The position numbers and the translations under genes are program-made. This document shows positions 1 to 9,652 of a stretch of DNA of 64,000 nucleotides, in pieces. Each line of letters opens with the position of its first letter. Position 1 is the first letter of the stretch. The stretch comes from Antarctobacter albus (GTDB lineage: Bacteria; Pseudomonadota; Alphaproteobacteria; Rhodobacterales; Rhodobacteraceae): positions 1-64,000 of the forward strand of contig NZ_FMZI01000015.1 in the NCBI RefSeq assembly GCF_900101505.1. Direction: 5' to 3'. The notes under the pieces were generated by a model. That model was given only the letters and a program-made list of their open reading frames with translations, did no database searches and was not told the origin of the DNA.

Positions 1-496
1 CGAGAAGACCTATTTCTCGGACTACAAGGGCTATTACTTCTCCGGCGACGGCTGCCGCCGCGACGCCGATGGCGATTACTGGATCACCGGCCGGGTCGAC
101 GACGTGATCAACGTCTCGGGGCACCGGATGGGCACCGCCGAGGTGGAATCGGCGCTGGTCGCGCATGAAAAGGTCGCCGAGGCGGCGGTCGTCGGCTACC
201 CGCACGAGATCAAGGGCCAGGGCATCTACTGCTACGTCACCCTGATGAACGGCGTCGAGCCGACCGAGGAGCTGCGCAAGGAGCTGCGCACCTGGGTCCG
301 CACGGAAATCGGCCCCATCGCCTCGCCCGACCTGATCCAGTGGGCCCCGGGCCTGCCCAAGACCCGCTCCGGCAAGATCATGCGCCGCATCCTGCGCAAG
401 ATCGCCGAGAACGACTACGGCGCCCTCGGCGACACCTCCACCCTCGCCGACCCTTCCGTCGTCGACGACCTCATCGAAAATCGTATGAACAAGTGA
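1..496 (+). CDS. acs: Acetyl-CoA synthetase, C-terminal part (cut by window edge)
   Basis: This is the last ~164 residues of acetate--CoA ligase, which activates acetate to acetyl-AMP and then acetyl-CoA in the cytoplasm. The frame is open from base 2, so the gene begins upstream of the window. The segment shows the hinge and C-terminal lid of ANL-superfamily enzymes: [21 protein letters not shown], then the lysine motif [18 protein letters not shown], whose Lys is the catalytic residue that is acetylated in Acs regulation. The tail ending in ENRMNK is normal for Acs. A strong hairpin terminator follows the stop, so it is the last gene of its transcript. Identification is secure; only the N-terminal part is unseen. 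Confidence 0.95.
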   Translation, partial: EKTYFSDYKGYYFSGDGCRRDADGDYWITGRVDDVINVSGHRMGTAEVESALVAHEKVAEAAVVGYPHEIKGQGIYCYVTLMNGVEPTEELRKELRTWVRTEIGPIASPDLIQWAPGLPKTRSGKIMRRILRKIAENDYGALGDTSTLADPSVVDDLIENRMNK

Positions 497-535
497 TCGC
501 GCACGCCCCGGCCGCGGGGCGTCCCGACACCAGAA

Positions 536-562
536 GCCGCCGGGACATCCCGGCGGCTTTTT
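536..562 (+). terminator. Rho-independent terminator after acs
   Basis: A perfect 9-bp stem (GCCGCCGGG/CCCGGCGGC) with the loop ACAT is followed by TTTTT. It lies 40 bases past the acs stop and just before the 3' end of the convergent DUF2202 gene. Confidence 0.85.
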
Positions 563-578
563 CCTTTGCCGAGGCAGG

Positions 579-1133
579 TCAGGCCAGCAGCGCCTCGAAG
601 GCCTCGAGGTGGTTGGCCGAGCCGGCCAGCAGGTTCTCGTAGACATCGGCCAGGGCCGTTCCCTCGGCCACTTCGATGGCGGCGGCGATATCGTCCATGT
701 CCTTGGTCTCGATGGCGGCGCCCACCTCCAGCGCGTCGGTCACGGACAGGGACCCCGTGGCGATCATCTCGTCGTAGAGCGCCTGCAGTTCCGCGTCCTC
801 GAAGGCGCCCGGCTGGTTGAAGACGAACTGATCCGTGTCGAGGCCCAATGCCTCGGCCTGGGCGATCAGGGCATCGAAATGCCGGTCTTCGGAGGTAGCG
901 ATATTGTCAAAGATCTTCAGGCCATACATCTCGTAGAAGGCCTCGTAGACATCGCCCGCCAGCTTTTCCTCCTCGATCATGTAGATCAGTTCGGCCAGGA
1001 CCTCATCGCTATAGGTGACTTCGGTCACGACGGTGGCATCACCGCCCTGCATACCCCCGTCCTGGCCGCCTTGCGATCCGCCCGCGCCAAAGCGAGCCTG
1101 GGTCCCGCCGAATTTCCACTGTGCTTGTTTCAT
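579..1133 (-). CDS. DUF2202 ferritin-like protein
   Basis: This 184-residue protein has a Gly/Gln-rich N-terminus followed by a four-helix ferritin-like domain of the DUF2202 type. Paired acidic and His residues are visible in IEEEKLAGDVYEAFYEMYG, SEDRHFDALI and SANHLEAFEALL, which look like a carboxylate-bridged metal site. The ATG at 1133 is preferred over the upstream in-frame start at 1175 because TTGAGG lies just before it. The function of DUF2202 is not established, and metal binding is inferred from the fold. It stands alone: acs ends convergently on one side and the gap on the other side is ~250 bases. Confidence 0.8.
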   Translation of the reverse strand: MKQAQWKFGGTQARFGAGGSQGGQDGGMQGGDATVVTEVTYSDEVLAELIYMIEEEKLAGDVYEAFYEMYGLKIFDNIATSEDRHFDALIAQAEALGLDTDQFVFNQPGAFEDAELQALYDEMIATGSLSVTDALEVGAAIETKDMDDIAAAIEVAEGTALADVYENLLAGSANHLEAFEALLA

Positions 1134-1380
1134 GCTGGTAGCCTCAACGTATCTGGTCTTGCGCGTCCACTTCACATATTGTTGTCGGAATGTGTTTTGA
1201 AAAGTTTAAAATCCCCACACGTTTGCGCAAATTCGCCGAAAACCGCCGAAACCCGGCAATTGCCCGCCAATGCCTTTCCATGAGCGGATTCTCTTCTCAA
1301 TTCGACCAAACCCGCTGCGCGGAAACACCGGCGGTGCTACCCTTCTTGTGGTGGGGGCGCTCTGAAAACGGAGCAGCCTA

Positions 1381-1767
1381 ATGCAAGTCACTGCAACACC
1401 TCTGCTGACGGCGCCGCAGGTCACGGGCCATCCGCAGGGGCTGCCCGATGTCCCGCGCGATCCCGCGAGCGAGACCCGGGTAAAACCCATTGCCGACGCC
1501 CGCGACCCGGAGGCCGGTCTGCGCGAAGGGCAGGCACCGGCCAAGTTCTGGCGTGCCGTCAACGGTGAGCCTGACCCCGACGCCAACACCGCGCCGCCCT
1601 CGATCATGCAAATCGCCATCAGCCGCATGCTGGAGGAACAGGCCCCGCCCACCACGGTCGCCGATGCCGCCGAAAGTGCCGCGGACACCGGCGCGGACCC
1701 GGGGGAATCACGCTCCGACGAGCAGGCCGCCCGCACAGCCGGTCCGGCTGACGGACAGCGCGACTGA
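1381..1767 (+). CDS. Conserved hypothetical protein
   Basis: This 128-residue protein is rich in Pro, Ala and charged residues and has no signal peptide, membrane segment or recognisable domain. The only ordered-looking stretch is APPSIMQIAISRMLEEQ around residues 70-87, which could be an amphipathic helix; the rest looks disordered. The start is supported by GGAG about 8 bases upstream. It is read in the same direction as accB, 160 bases ahead. I do not recognise the family. Codon use matches its neighbours, which argues for a real gene. Confidence 0.6.
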   Translation: MQVTATPLLTAPQVTGHPQGLPDVPRDPASETRVKPIADARDPEAGLREGQAPAKFWRAVNGEPDPDANTAPPSIMQIAISRMLEEQAPPTTVADAAESAADTGADPGESRSDEQAARTAGPADGQRD

Positions 1768-1928
1768 TCCCCCCTCCGGGCATGCCGGCCCGGCAATGCC
1801 GCGTGGCAGGGCGAAACCGAGCGGCAATCCTGCGCGGCATCGCTTTTCACCGCCCGCGCCATACCCTATAAGCGCGCTGAGCCCGCCGATGTGATCGGTA
1901 ACGGGCAGGTGGACATGGCGAGGATGGC

Positions 1929-2423
1929 ATGAGCGAGAACAAGTCCGATGCGGATGTGGCCTTTATCAAGGCCCTGGCGGAACTCCTGCAGGATAACGAC
2001 CTGACAGAGCTGGAGGTCATGCGCGAATACGGTGACGACGACAGCCTGCAAGTGCGCATCAGCCGAGCCACGACAGTGGCCGCACCGGCCCCCGTTGCCG
2101 CCCCTGCCCCGGTCGCCGCCGCCCCCGCACCGGCCGCTGCGGCGCCCGCTGCCTCGGCAGAGGTGATGCCCGAAGATCCCGCCGCCCATCCCGGCGCTGT
2201 GACCTCGCCGATGGTCGGCACCGTCTACATGCAGCCCGAACCGGGCGCGGATTCCTTCATCTCGGTCGGCACGACGGTCAAGGAAGGCGACACGCTGCTG
2301 ATCGTCGAGGCGATGAAGACCATGAACCACATTCCCGCCCCCCGCGCAGGCACCGTCAAGCGCATCCTCGTCGAGGACGGCGCGCCCGTCGAATACGGCG
2401 CCCCGCTGGTCATCCTCGAGTAA
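1929..2423 (+). CDS. accB: Biotin carboxyl carrier protein of acetyl-CoA carboxylase
   Basis: AccB is the 164-residue carrier that holds biotin for malonyl-CoA formation, the first step of fatty-acid synthesis. A short N-terminal helix region (1-47) is followed by an Ala/Pro linker (about 50-78) and a biotinyl domain ending at 164. The biotin-accepting lysine is K130 in the motif EAMKTMNH. The length is typical. It is separated from accC by only 4 bases, so the two are cotranscribed and made together, as usual for the biotin carboxylase subcomplex. Confidence 0.97.
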   Translation: MSENKSDADVAFIKALAELLQDNDLTELEVMREYGDDDSLQVRISRATTVAAPAPVAAPAPVAAAPAPAAAAPAASAEVMPEDPAAHPGAVTSPMVGTVYMQPEPGADSFISVGTTVKEGDTLLIVEAMKTMNHIPAPRAGTVKRILVEDGAPVEYGAPLVILE

Positions 2424-2427
2424 GCGC

Positions 2428-3777
2428 ATGACCCACAAGATCCTGATCGCCAACCGCGGCGAGATCGCGCTGCGTGTCATCCGGGCCTGCCGCGAAATGG
2501 GCATCCCCTCGGTCGCTGTGCATTCCACCGCCGATGCCGACGCCATGCACGTTCGCATGGCGGACGAGACCATCTGCATCGGCCCCGCGCCCTCGCCCGA
2601 CAGTTATCTTTCGATCCCGGCCATCATCTCGGCCTGCGAGGTGACGGGCGCCACGATGATCCACCCGGGCTATGGCTTCCTGTCGGAAAACGCCCGTTTC
2701 GTGCAGATCGTCGAAGACCACGACATCACCTTCATTGGCCCCTCGGCAGAGCATATCCGCACGATGGGTGACAAGATCACTGCCAAGGAGACGGCAAAGG
2801 ACCTGGGCATCCCGGTTGTGCCCGGCTCCGAGGGTGGCGTTGCCAGCGTCGAAGAAGCCAAGGAAATCGGCGCCAGCTTTGGCTATCCGGTCATCGTCAA
2901 GGCCACCGCCGGCGGTGGCGGGCGCGGCATGAAGGTTGCCCGCGACGAAGACGAGATGGCGCGCGCCTATCAGACCGCGCGGGCCGAGGCCAAGGCGGCC
3001 TTCGGCAACGACGAGGTCTATATCGAGAAATACCTGCAGCGCCCGCGCCACATCGAGATCCAGGTCTTTGGCGACGGCCAGGGCGGCGGCGTTCACCTGG
3101 GCGAACGCGACTGTTCCCTGCAGCGCCGTCACCAGAAGGTGTTCGAAGAGGCCCCCGGCCCGTCGATCAGCCCCGAGGAACGGGCCCACATCGGCGCGAT
3201 CTGCGCCAATGCGGTCGCCAAGATGGGGTATCGCGGCGCCGGCACGATCGAATTCCTCTACGAGGATGGCGAGTTCTACTTCATCGAGATGAACACCCGC
3301 CTGCAGGTGGAACATCCGGTGACAGAGGGCATCTTTGGTGTCGACCTGGTGCGGGAACAGATCCTTGTCGCCGCCGGTCAACCGCTTTCCTTTACCCAGG
3401 ACGACCTGCAGATCAACGGCCATGCCATCGAGGTCCGCATCAACGCCGAGAAACTGCCCGAATTTCGGCCCTCGCCGGGCACGATCTCGCATTTCCACGC
3501 GCCGGGCGGACTTGGCGTGCGGATGGACTCCGCGCTCTATGACGGCTATCGTATCCCGCCTTATTACGACAGCCTGATCGGCAAGTTGATCGTGCATGGA
3601 CGTGACCGGCCTGAGGCGCTGGCGCGTCTGAACCGCGCCCTGGGTGAGCTGATCGTGGACGGGATCGACACCACCGTGCCGCTGTTCCATGCGCTCTTGC
3701 GCGAAAAGGACATCCACACCGGCGAATACAACATTCACTGGCTGGAAAAATGGCTGGAGGCCGGCGGGCTGGAATGA
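2428..3777 (+). CDS. accC: Biotin carboxylase subunit of acetyl-CoA carboxylase
   Basis: AccC, 449 residues (standard length), carboxylates the biotin of AccB with ATP and bicarbonate. It shows the N-terminal [18 protein letters not shown] signature, the ATP-grasp glycine loop [22 protein letters not shown] with the [14 protein letters not shown] stretch, and the catalytic segment [16 protein letters not shown]. The start is the ATG at 2428 straight after accB. The carboxyltransferase genes accA and accD are not in this window. Confidence 0.98.
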   Translation: MTHKILIANRGEIALRVIRACREMGIPSVAVHSTADADAMHVRMADETICIGPAPSPDSYLSIPAIISACEVTGATMIHPGYGFLSENARFVQIVEDHDITFIGPSAEHIRTMGDKITAKETAKDLGIPVVPGSEGGVASVEEAKEIGASFGYPVIVKATAGGGGRGMKVARDEDEMARAYQTARAEAKAAFGNDEVYIEKYLQRPRHIEIQVFGDGQGGGVHLGERDCSLQRRHQKVFEEAPGPSISPEERAHIGAICANAVAKMGYRGAGTIEFLYEDGEFYFIEMNTRLQVEHPVTEGIFGVDLVREQILVAAGQPLSFTQDDLQINGHAIEVRINAEKLPEFRPSPGTISHFHAPGGLGVRMDSALYDGYRIPPYYDSLIGKLIVHGRDRPEALARLNRALGELIVDGIDTTVPLFHALLREKDIHTGEYNIHWLEKWLEAGGLE

Positions 3778-3901
3778 GCCGGGCCGCCCTGCCCCGGCCC
3801 TGCGCCGGGGCCTCCCCCCTCGACACCGCCGCCCGCACACGGACTGCGGGACGGCGGGTCGCATGGCGGGCCACGTCACGACAGGCGACTATCCCGCCGT
3901 C

Positions 3902-4537
3902 ATGAGTGTCACCCCCGAACTTCTCCTGCAGGCCTACCGCACCGGAATCTTTCCGATGGCCGAACGGCGCGACGATCCGGATATCTTCTGGGTCGATCCG
4001 CGGCGGCGTGGCGTGCTGCCGCTGGAGGGGTTCCGGGTCTCGCGCAGCTTGGCGAAACGCCTGCGGCGCGACGACTACCAGGTGACGCTGAATGCCGATT
4101 TCTCGGGTGTGATCGACGGCTGTGCCGACCGCGAAGAAACCTGGATCAACTCCGAGATCCGCGATCTCTACCACGCGCTTTTCGCGCAGGGGCACGCACA
4201 TTCGCTGGAAGTCTGGATGGAAGGCGCGCTGGTGGGCGGGGTCTACGGCGTGACGGTGGGCGCGGCCTATTGCGGCGAGTCGATGTTCTCGCGCCGCACG
4301 GATGCCTCCAAGATCGCGCTGGCCTGGCTGGTGGACCTGTTGAGGCGCACGGGATTCGTCCTGTTCGATACCCAGTTCCTGACCCCGCACCTGGCCAGCC
4401 TGGGCGGGATCGAGATCACGCGGCACGCCTATCGCATGCAACTGTCCGAGGCGCTGAAACGGCCCGCCGACCTCCGGTCGCAGCCGCTGGCCGGCTCTGG
4501 CGCCGAGGTGGTGGCCCACCTCCGGCCCTCCGGCTGA
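3902..4537 (+). CDS. aat: Leucyl/phenylalanyl-tRNA--protein transferase
   Basis: Aat moves Leu or Phe from tRNA to proteins with an N-terminal Lys or Arg, which targets them to ClpS/ClpAP. The start at 3902 (MSVTPELLLQAYRTGIFPMAE) gives 211 residues, the normal length; the frame is open upstream but that part is non-coding. Family motifs are DIFWVDPRRRGVLPL near the N-terminus and GAAYCGESMFSRRTDASKIAL in the acyltransferase fold. It follows accC by 124 bases in the same direction. Confidence 0.95.
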   Translation: MSVTPELLLQAYRTGIFPMAERRDDPDIFWVDPRRRGVLPLEGFRVSRSLAKRLRRDDYQVTLNADFSGVIDGCADREETWINSEIRDLYHALFAQGHAHSLEVWMEGALVGGVYGVTVGAAYCGESMFSRRTDASKIALAWLVDLLRRTGFVLFDTQFLTPHLASLGGIEITRHAYRMQLSEALKRPADLRSQPLAGSGAEVVAHLRPSG

Positions 4538-4599
4538 CCCCGACCCGATCCCGGCGCACGCACCAGATGGTCCAGCGATGGCTCAGAGGATGCGCGGAA

Positions 4600-4962
4600 T
4601 TACTCAGGCAGGGTGCAGCGCATGACCCAGACGTCATAGCGCGCGTGGTCCATCGCGTTCAGCGCCGGGGACGAGGCGATCATCCAGCCCGAAAAGAGCG
4701 GTTTTGCCACGCCCGCCTCGCGGATGGTCAGAAAGGCATAGGCATCACCCGAGGGGTCGTCCTGCGGGTAACGACATTCCTTTAGCGCGATTTCGATCAG
4801 GCCAAGGACGGTGGCCTCGCCGTTCTGCAGGGTAATGTCGCTGACCTTGGCATTCAGCTTGTCCAGCCCGCGCAACACCGCGCCGGTCCCTGTCTCCGTC
4901 TGCTCCTGCGCCAGGGCGGGTGCAGTGAGCGCAAGCATCACGGCCAACGCGCGGGCGATCAT
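4600..4962 (-). CDS. DUF2155 domain periplasmic protein
   Basis: This 120-residue protein has a signal peptide ([18 protein letters not shown], cleavage around residue 18) and a DUF2155 domain covering the rest, including LKECRYPQDDPSGDAYAFL and FSGWMIASSPALNAMDHARYDVWVMRC, whose two Cys could form a disulfide. The function of the family is unknown. The start codon overlaps the mlaD stop by four bases (ATGA), so it is translationally coupled to mlaD and probably acts in the cell envelope. Confidence 0.85.
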   Translation of the reverse strand: MIARALAVMLALTAPALAQEQTETGTGAVLRGLDKLNAKVSDITLQNGEATVLGLIEIALKECRYPQDDPSGDAYAFLTIREAGVAKPLFSGWMIASSPALNAMDHARYDVWVMRCTLPE

Positions 4963-5411
4963 TGCTGATCGCCTTCCCCACCGATGTAACGCATCAGCAT
5001 GGTCAGCAGGCTGACAGAGCCCTGGGTATCCAGGATCTCATCCCCCGGCTGGTAGTTGTCCAGTCCGCCGCCGGGCGAAATCTCGACGAAGTTGCCGCCC
5101 AGCAGCCCTTCCGAGGCGATCGCGATCACGCTGAGATGGGGCACCAGGACATGGTCGTCGATCACCACGGTCGTGTCGGCGCGATAGCTCTGAGGGTTCA
5201 GCTCGATCCCCGTGACGGTGCCGACCTTGACACCCGCAAGGCGTACGTCAGTGCCGACACTGATGCCCTCGACCGAACGGAAGGAGGCGCTCAGCTCATA
5301 CCCCTGCGAGCCAAGGGCGAAACCGGTGCTTTGAACGGTGTAGGCGCCAAAGGCCAGCGCCGCCGCCAGAACGGCGCCGCCCACGACCACTTCGGCCACG
5401 GAATGGGTCAT
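4959..5411 (-). CDS. mlaD: MlaD-type outer-membrane lipid transport protein
   Basis: This 150-residue protein has one N-terminal membrane helix (about residues 7-27) and a single MCE domain ([28 protein letters not shown] onward) including [13 protein letters not shown]. MlaD hexamers bridge the MlaFE ABC transporter and periplasmic carriers in phospholipid trafficking. The start at 5411 was chosen because it overlaps the stop of the NDUFA12 gene (ATGA). No mlaE, mlaF or mlaC gene is nearby, so its partners must be elsewhere. The linkage to a complex I assembly gene is the usual arrangement in Rhodobacterales. Confidence 0.88.
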   Translation of the reverse strand: MTHSVAEVVVGGAVLAAALAFGAYTVQSTGFALGSQGYELSASFRSVEGISVGTDVRLAGVKVGTVTGIELNPQSYRADTTVVIDDHVLVPHLSVIAIASEGLLGGNFVEISPGGGLDNYQPGDEILDTQGSVSLLTMLMRYIGGEGDQQ

Positions 5412-5791
5412 TCGGGCGACCAGGCCTCGTAATCGCGACGCTCTGCCGGGGCCTCGCGCCGGATGCTGCCCGCGGGCGCATAGGCCAGCGCGGTGCCGGT
5501 CAGGTTCTCGCTGTGCGGCTTTTCCCAGGTCTTGTGGGGCAGCGGCTTGTCGGTGGGCGGCTCGTCGAAGGTGTAGTGCAGCCAGCCATGCCAATCGGGG
5601 CTGACGCGGCTTGCCTCGGCTTCGCCATTGAAGATCACCCAGCGCTTCTTGCCGTCACGGGTCCGGTAAAAGCTGTTGCCCTGCTCATCCTCGCCGACCT
5701 TCACGCCCTTGCGGCTGGTGTAGATCAGGGTGTTGAGCGTGGCGCCGTTCCACCAGGTCACGGCGCGCAGAAGGGTGTTGAGAATGCCCAT
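5408..5791 (-). CDS. NDUFA12-family complex I accessory protein
   Basis: This 127-residue homologue of mitochondrial NDUFA12 (B17.2) is a supernumerary subunit of respiratory complex I found in alphaproteobacteria. Typical features are the N-terminal [57 protein letters not shown] and the [16 protein letters not shown] segment. It is the first gene of the coupled operon NDUFA12-mlaD-DUF2155. The main nuo genes are not in the window. Confidence 0.92.
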   Translation of the reverse strand: MGILNTLLRAVTWWNGATLNTLIYTSRKGVKVGEDEQGNSFYRTRDGKKRWVIFNGEAEASRVSPDWHGWLHYTFDEPPTDKPLPHKTWEKPHSENLTGTALAYAPAGSIRREAPAERRDYEAWSPE

Positions 5792-5962
5792 GAACGACTC
5801 CTGTATTCTGATGCCTCTTATGGCGAATTCACGGCACGGGGTCCAGTGCCCGCCATGACGCAGGCGCGCCGTTTACCGCCTGTGGCGAATTTGCTGGGCC
5901 GGTGAGAATGGTGAACATATTGTTAACACAAAGCCGCGTCAGTCTGGAGGCACCCCAGAACA

Positions 5963-7759
5963 ATGAACAACGGGCGAGCAGCAATGGACAAGGTGACAGT
6001 CGCGGCACGATGCCGGGGGGTGGACGTGCCCGCCTCGCCCTTTCTGACGGAAACCCGCGTGCGCCGGATGTCCGAGGGCCGCTACGAAGGCGACGAGGTC
6101 GCAGGCGCCCTGGCGGTGGTGCGGCCCGGCGACAGGGTGTTGGAACTGGGGGCGGGACTGGGCGTGGTGAGCGCCGTGATCGCGCGGAATGCCGCGCCCG
6201 CTGCCGTGCTGAGCTTTGAGGCAAACCCGGCGCTTGTGCCCCACATCCGCGCGCTGCACGCGCTGAATGGCCTTGAGGACCGGATCGAGTTGCGCAACCA
6301 GATCCTGATGTGTGGTCCGGACCGGCCGGAAACCCGCACCTTCTACCTGCGCAACTCCTTCCTCGGCTCGTCCCTGGTGGACGCGGACAACCGGCAGACG
6401 CGCCCGGTCGAGGTGCCGACCGCCGCGCTGGACGAGGTACTGCGTGAGTTTCGCCCCGACGTGCTGATCATGGATATCGAGGGCGGCGAGCTGGAATTCC
6501 TGGAACACGCCCGGCTGCATGGAATCCGCGCGGTGGTGATCGAATTTCATCCCGGCGTCTATGGCAAGGACGGCGCCAAGACCTGCAAGGACCGGCTGCG
6601 CGCGCTGGGGTTTCAGAAGGACGAAAAACTTTCGACCCGGTTCGTCTGGACCTGCACGCGCAATATCGTACGGATGGAACCGCCCAGCCCCGTCGGCGGC
6701 TGGTCCTGCCAGATCGCACGGCTGAAACACCCGGTGGTGGTGCCGCCGGCGCATCGGTCGCATATCCAGCCGTCCGGCGTGCTGACAGGCGCGGGACAGG
6801 TGGTGCCGCATGCCGCGACCTGGCGCAACGCACGCCTGCTGACACCGCCCCCTGCGCGGCCCGCTCAGGCAGAGCGCCTGCCGGGACGCTGGCTTTGGGG
6901 CGGGGTGCTGTGGCGCTATTTTCCGCATTTCGTGACAGAGAGCGTCACCCGGCTCTGGGCGCTGGAACATATCGACCAGTCGGGGTTTGACGGTATCCTG
7001 TTCGCCCCGAAAAACCCGGGCGTCACCGATCCGCCGCCCGCGTTTCATCGCGAGTTCCTGGACCTGATGGGATGTGGCCTGCCGATCCGCGAAGCGCGGG
7101 TTCCTTGTGTGCCGGACGAACTGATCGTGCCGGGACAGGGCTTTGGCCTGGGCGACATCAGCCGAGGCACGGATCGGTTCATCGAGACGATTGCGCTGCG
7201 CTTTGCTCGGGACGTGGCGCCGGAAGGGCCTTCGAGGCTGTATATCAGCCGGTCGCGGCTGGGGGCCGGACGCGGGTCTCTCCTGGGGGAGGCGCAGCTC
7301 GAGGCACGGCTGGCCGAAGAAGGCTACGAGATCTTCCACCCGCAGGCGCATTCCCTGGCCGAACAGGTGGCCCGGTACAAGGCGGCGAAACAGATCGTGG
7401 CGGCAGAAGGCTCGGCCTTGCATTTCCTGGCCTTCGTGGCGCGGCCCGATCAGCAGGTGGCGATGATCCTGCGGCGGCGGTCAGGGGCGACACGACACAT
7501 CTCTACGCACCTGGAAAGCTTTTCAGGCCGCGCGCCGCTCTGGATAGAGACGCTGCGACGGGCCTGGATGCCCGAGGGCGAGGTACGCAAGCGACTGGCA
7601 GTTGGAGAGCCGGACTTCGCCGCCGTGCAGGCCGCGCTCATCGCAAACGGCTTTGTCGCGCCCGGCCCTCGCTGGGAGCAGCCGGACGAGGCCGAGATGC
7701 GGGCCGAACTGGGCAGCGGTTATACCCTCATGGAGGATGACGCGAGGCTGGCGGGCTGA
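5963..7759 (+). CDS. FkbM methyltransferase fused to GT61 glycosyltransferase
   Basis: This is a 598-residue two-domain protein. Residues ~50-235 form an FkbM-type SAM methyltransferase, with motif I VLELGAGLGVVSAVIA (59-74), FEANP and VLIMDIEGGELEFLEHA (167-183). Residues ~290-520 form a DUF563/GT61 glycosyltransferase, with RYFPHFVTESVTRLWALEH, RLYISRSRLGAGRG and IVAAEGSALHFLAF. Both are cytoplasmic enzymes that usually modify surface or protein-linked sugars. GGAGG lies upstream of the ATG at 5963; a second ATG at 5984 is possible. It has no glycan cluster beside it, so its substrate is unknown. Confidence 0.85.
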   Translation: MNNGRAAMDKVTVAARCRGVDVPASPFLTETRVRRMSEGRYEGDEVAGALAVVRPGDRVLELGAGLGVVSAVIARNAAPAAVLSFEANPALVPHIRALHALNGLEDRIELRNQILMCGPDRPETRTFYLRNSFLGSSLVDADNRQTRPVEVPTAALDEVLREFRPDVLIMDIEGGELEFLEHARLHGIRAVVIEFHPGVYGKDGAKTCKDRLRALGFQKDEKLSTRFVWTCTRNIVRMEPPSPVGGWSCQIARLKHPVVVPPAHRSHIQPSGVLTGAGQVVPHAATWRNARLLTPPPARPAQAERLPGRWLWGGVLWRYFPHFVTESVTRLWALEHIDQSGFDGILFAPKNPGVTDPPPAFHREFLDLMGCGLPIREARVPCVPDELIVPGQGFGLGDISRGTDRFIETIALRFARDVAPEGPSRLYISRSRLGAGRGSLLGEAQLEARLAEEGYEIFHPQAHSLAEQVARYKAAKQIVAAEGSALHFLAFVARPDQQVAMILRRRSGATRHISTHLESFSGRAPLWIETLRRAWMPEGEVRKRLAVGEPDFAAVQAALIANGFVAPGPRWEQPDEAEMRAELGSGYTLMEDDARLAG

Positions 7760-7789
7760 GCCGGGAACACCTCCCCGGCCCTGAATGAC

Positions 7790-8149
7790 CTAACGGGCAA
7801 GCGTCGTCAGTTCGATCTCGATCCGGTACTTCGGGTCGATCAGCGCGCATTCCACCATCGTGGCGGCGGGCGGGTTGTCCCCAAAGGCCTCGCGCAGGAT
7901 TGGCCAGCAGGGTTCGAACTCGTGCCGATCCGGCAGGTAGTAGGTGACACGCACCGCGTCCGCGAGGCTGCTGCCCGCCTTTTCCAGCGCCTGCGAAATC
8001 GTGGCAAGTGCGGCGCGGCACTGGTCCTCGACCGTGTCGCCCTGCCCCACCGTGCCGGCCACATGGACAAATCCGCCCGCGACGACGGCGCGGCTATAGC
8101 CGATCTTTTCCTCGAAAGGACTGCCCGAGGAGATGCGTGTGATAGTCAT
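7790..8149 (-). CDS. RidA/YjgF-family protein lacking the catalytic arginine
   Basis: This 119-residue protein has the full Rid fold (FVHVAGTVGQGDTVEDQCRAAL...FGDNPPAATMVECALID). RidA enzymes hydrolyse reactive imines and enamines using an Arg in the PAR(S/T) motif. Here the matching stretch reads PPAATMVECALID, with Ala in place of that Arg, so it probably belongs to a Rid branch without imine-deaminase activity. It lies downstream of clpX in the same direction, but a terminator separates them. Confidence 0.88.
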   Translation of the reverse strand: MTITRISSGSPFEEKIGYSRAVVAGGFVHVAGTVGQGDTVEDQCRAALATISQALEKAGSSLADAVRVTYYLPDRHEFEPCWPILREAFGDNPPAATMVECALIDPKYRIEIELTTLAR

Positions 8150-8165
8150 TGTCTGGTTCCCTGAA

Positions 8166-8193
8166 CAAAGGAAAGGCGGGGTAAAACCCCGCC
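8166..8193 (-). terminator. clpX terminator
   Basis: Read on the minus strand, a perfect 8-bp stem GGCGGGGT/ACCCCGCC with a TTT loop is followed by TTTCCTTTG. It ends the clpX transcript before the RidA-like gene. Confidence 0.8.
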
Positions 8194-8220
8194 CTACGCT
8201 TGTGGTTTGCCTCGCGGAGT

Positions 8221-9486
8221 TCAGCCCGCGGAGGCGCCTTCTTTTTTCTGGTCGGCGTAGATCATCAGCGGCTTGGCCTCGGATGTCACCGATTCCTCGT
8301 TCACGACGACCTCTGTCACCTCTTCCATGCCCGGCAGTTCGAACATGGTGTCCAAAAGGATCCCTTCGAGGATCGAGCGCAACCCGCGCGCACCGGTCTT
8401 GCGCTCGATCGCCTTCTTGGCGATGGCCGAAAGCGCATCATCGGTGAAGTCGAGCTTGGTGTCCTCCATCTCGAACAGGCGCTGGTACTGCTTGACCAGG
8501 GCGTTCTTGGGCTGGGTCAGGATGGTGACAAGCGCATCCTCGTCCAGATCCTCGAGCGTGGCGATGACGGGCAGACGGCCTACGAATTCCGGGATCAGGC
8601 CGAATTTCAGCAGGTCCTCGGGTTCGAGGTCCTTGAAAACCTCACCCACGCCGCGATCGTCATTGTCGCGCACGTCGGCGCCAAAGCCCATCGCCGACCC
8701 TTTGCCCCGCTGGGCGATGATCCGGTCGAGACCGGCAAAGGCGCCACCGCAGATGAAGAGGATATTCGTCGTGTCCACCTGCAGGAATTCCTGCTGCGGA
8801 TGCTTGCGCCCGCCCTGTGGCGGCACGGAGGCGACGGTGCCTTCCATCAGTTTCAGCAGCGCCTGCTGCACGCCCTCGCCCGACACGTCGCGGGTGATCG
8901 AGGGGTTTTCCGACTTGCGGGTGATCTTGTCGACCTCGTCGATGTAGACGATGCCGCGCTGCGCGCGTTCGACGTTGTATTCCGACGCCTGCAACAGCTT
9001 GAGAATGATGTTCTCGACATCCTCACCCACGTAACCGGCCTCGGTCAGCGTGGTGGCATCGGCCATCGTGAAAGGCACATCGAGAATACGCGCCAGCGTC
9101 TGAGCCAACAACGTCTTGCCGCAGCCGGTGGGACCGATCAGCAGGATGTTGGATTTCGCCAGCTCGATATCCGAGGATTTCTGAGCGTGGTTCAGACGCT
9201 TGTAGTGGTTGTGAACCGCGACGGAGAGCACGCGTTTCGCGGTGGCCTGGCCGATGACGTAATCGTCCAGCACCTCGCAGATCTCGCGCGGGGTCGGCAC
9301 GCCCTCGGAGGACTTCAGCCCGGCCCCCTTGGTCTCCTCGCGGATGATGTCCATGCACAGTTCGACGCATTCATCGCAGATGAATACGGTGGGGCCTGCA
9401 ATCAGCTTGCGGACTTCATGCTGGCTCTTGCCGCAGAAGCTGCAATAGAGCGTGTTCTTGCTATCGCCGCCTGAATTCGTTGCCAT
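8221..9486 (-). CDS. clpX: ClpX ATPase subunit of ClpXP protease
   Basis: ClpX, 421 residues, unfolds tagged substrates and feeds them into ClpP. The N-terminal four-Cys zinc finger is [13 protein letters not shown]...[10 protein letters not shown]. It is followed by Walker A GPTGCGKT, the GYVGE pore loop, Walker [11 protein letters not shown] and the sensor/arginine regions. The start at 9486 ([11 protein letters not shown]) fits the family; the longer upstream frame is not coding. It lies downstream of clpP, separated by 166 bases that contain a terminator, so it probably has its own promoter. Confidence 0.98.
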   Translation of the reverse strand: MATNSGGDSKNTLYCSFCGKSQHEVRKLIAGPTVFICDECVELCMDIIREETKGAGLKSSEGVPTPREICEVLDDYVIGQATAKRVLSVAVHNHYKRLNHAQKSSDIELAKSNILLIGPTGCGKTLLAQTLARILDVPFTMADATTLTEAGYVGEDVENIILKLLQASEYNVERAQRGIVYIDEVDKITRKSENPSITRDVSGEGVQQALLKLMEGTVASVPPQGGRKHPQQEFLQVDTTNILFICGGAFAGLDRIIAQRGKGSAMGFGADVRDNDDRGVGEVFKDLEPEDLLKFGLIPEFVGRLPVIATLEDLDEDALVTILTQPKNALVKQYQRLFEMEDTKLDFTDDALSAIAKKAIERKTGARGLRSILEGILLDTMFELPGMEEVTEVVVNEESVTSEAKPLMIYADQKKEGASAG

Positions 9487-9611
9487 CAGTCGCACCTTTC
9501 CCGGTTTATCCCGGTTTCCTGCTTCGCCGGCGACCGGCCCTTGCGCCCCCACAACGCCGCCTGCTGCCAGTGTTCGGACAGCTTAGGCCACGTGGTCGGG
9601 CGCGACAATCC

Positions 9612-9647
9612 GAAAATTCGCCCCGGCCCGCCCAGCGGACCGGGGCG
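9612..9647 (-). terminator. clpP terminator
   Basis: Directly past the clpP stop, a CGCCCCGG/CCGGGGCG stem (13-base loop) is followed on the minus strand by AATTTT. It separates clpP from clpX. Confidence 0.65.
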
Positions 9648-9652
9648 CTTAA

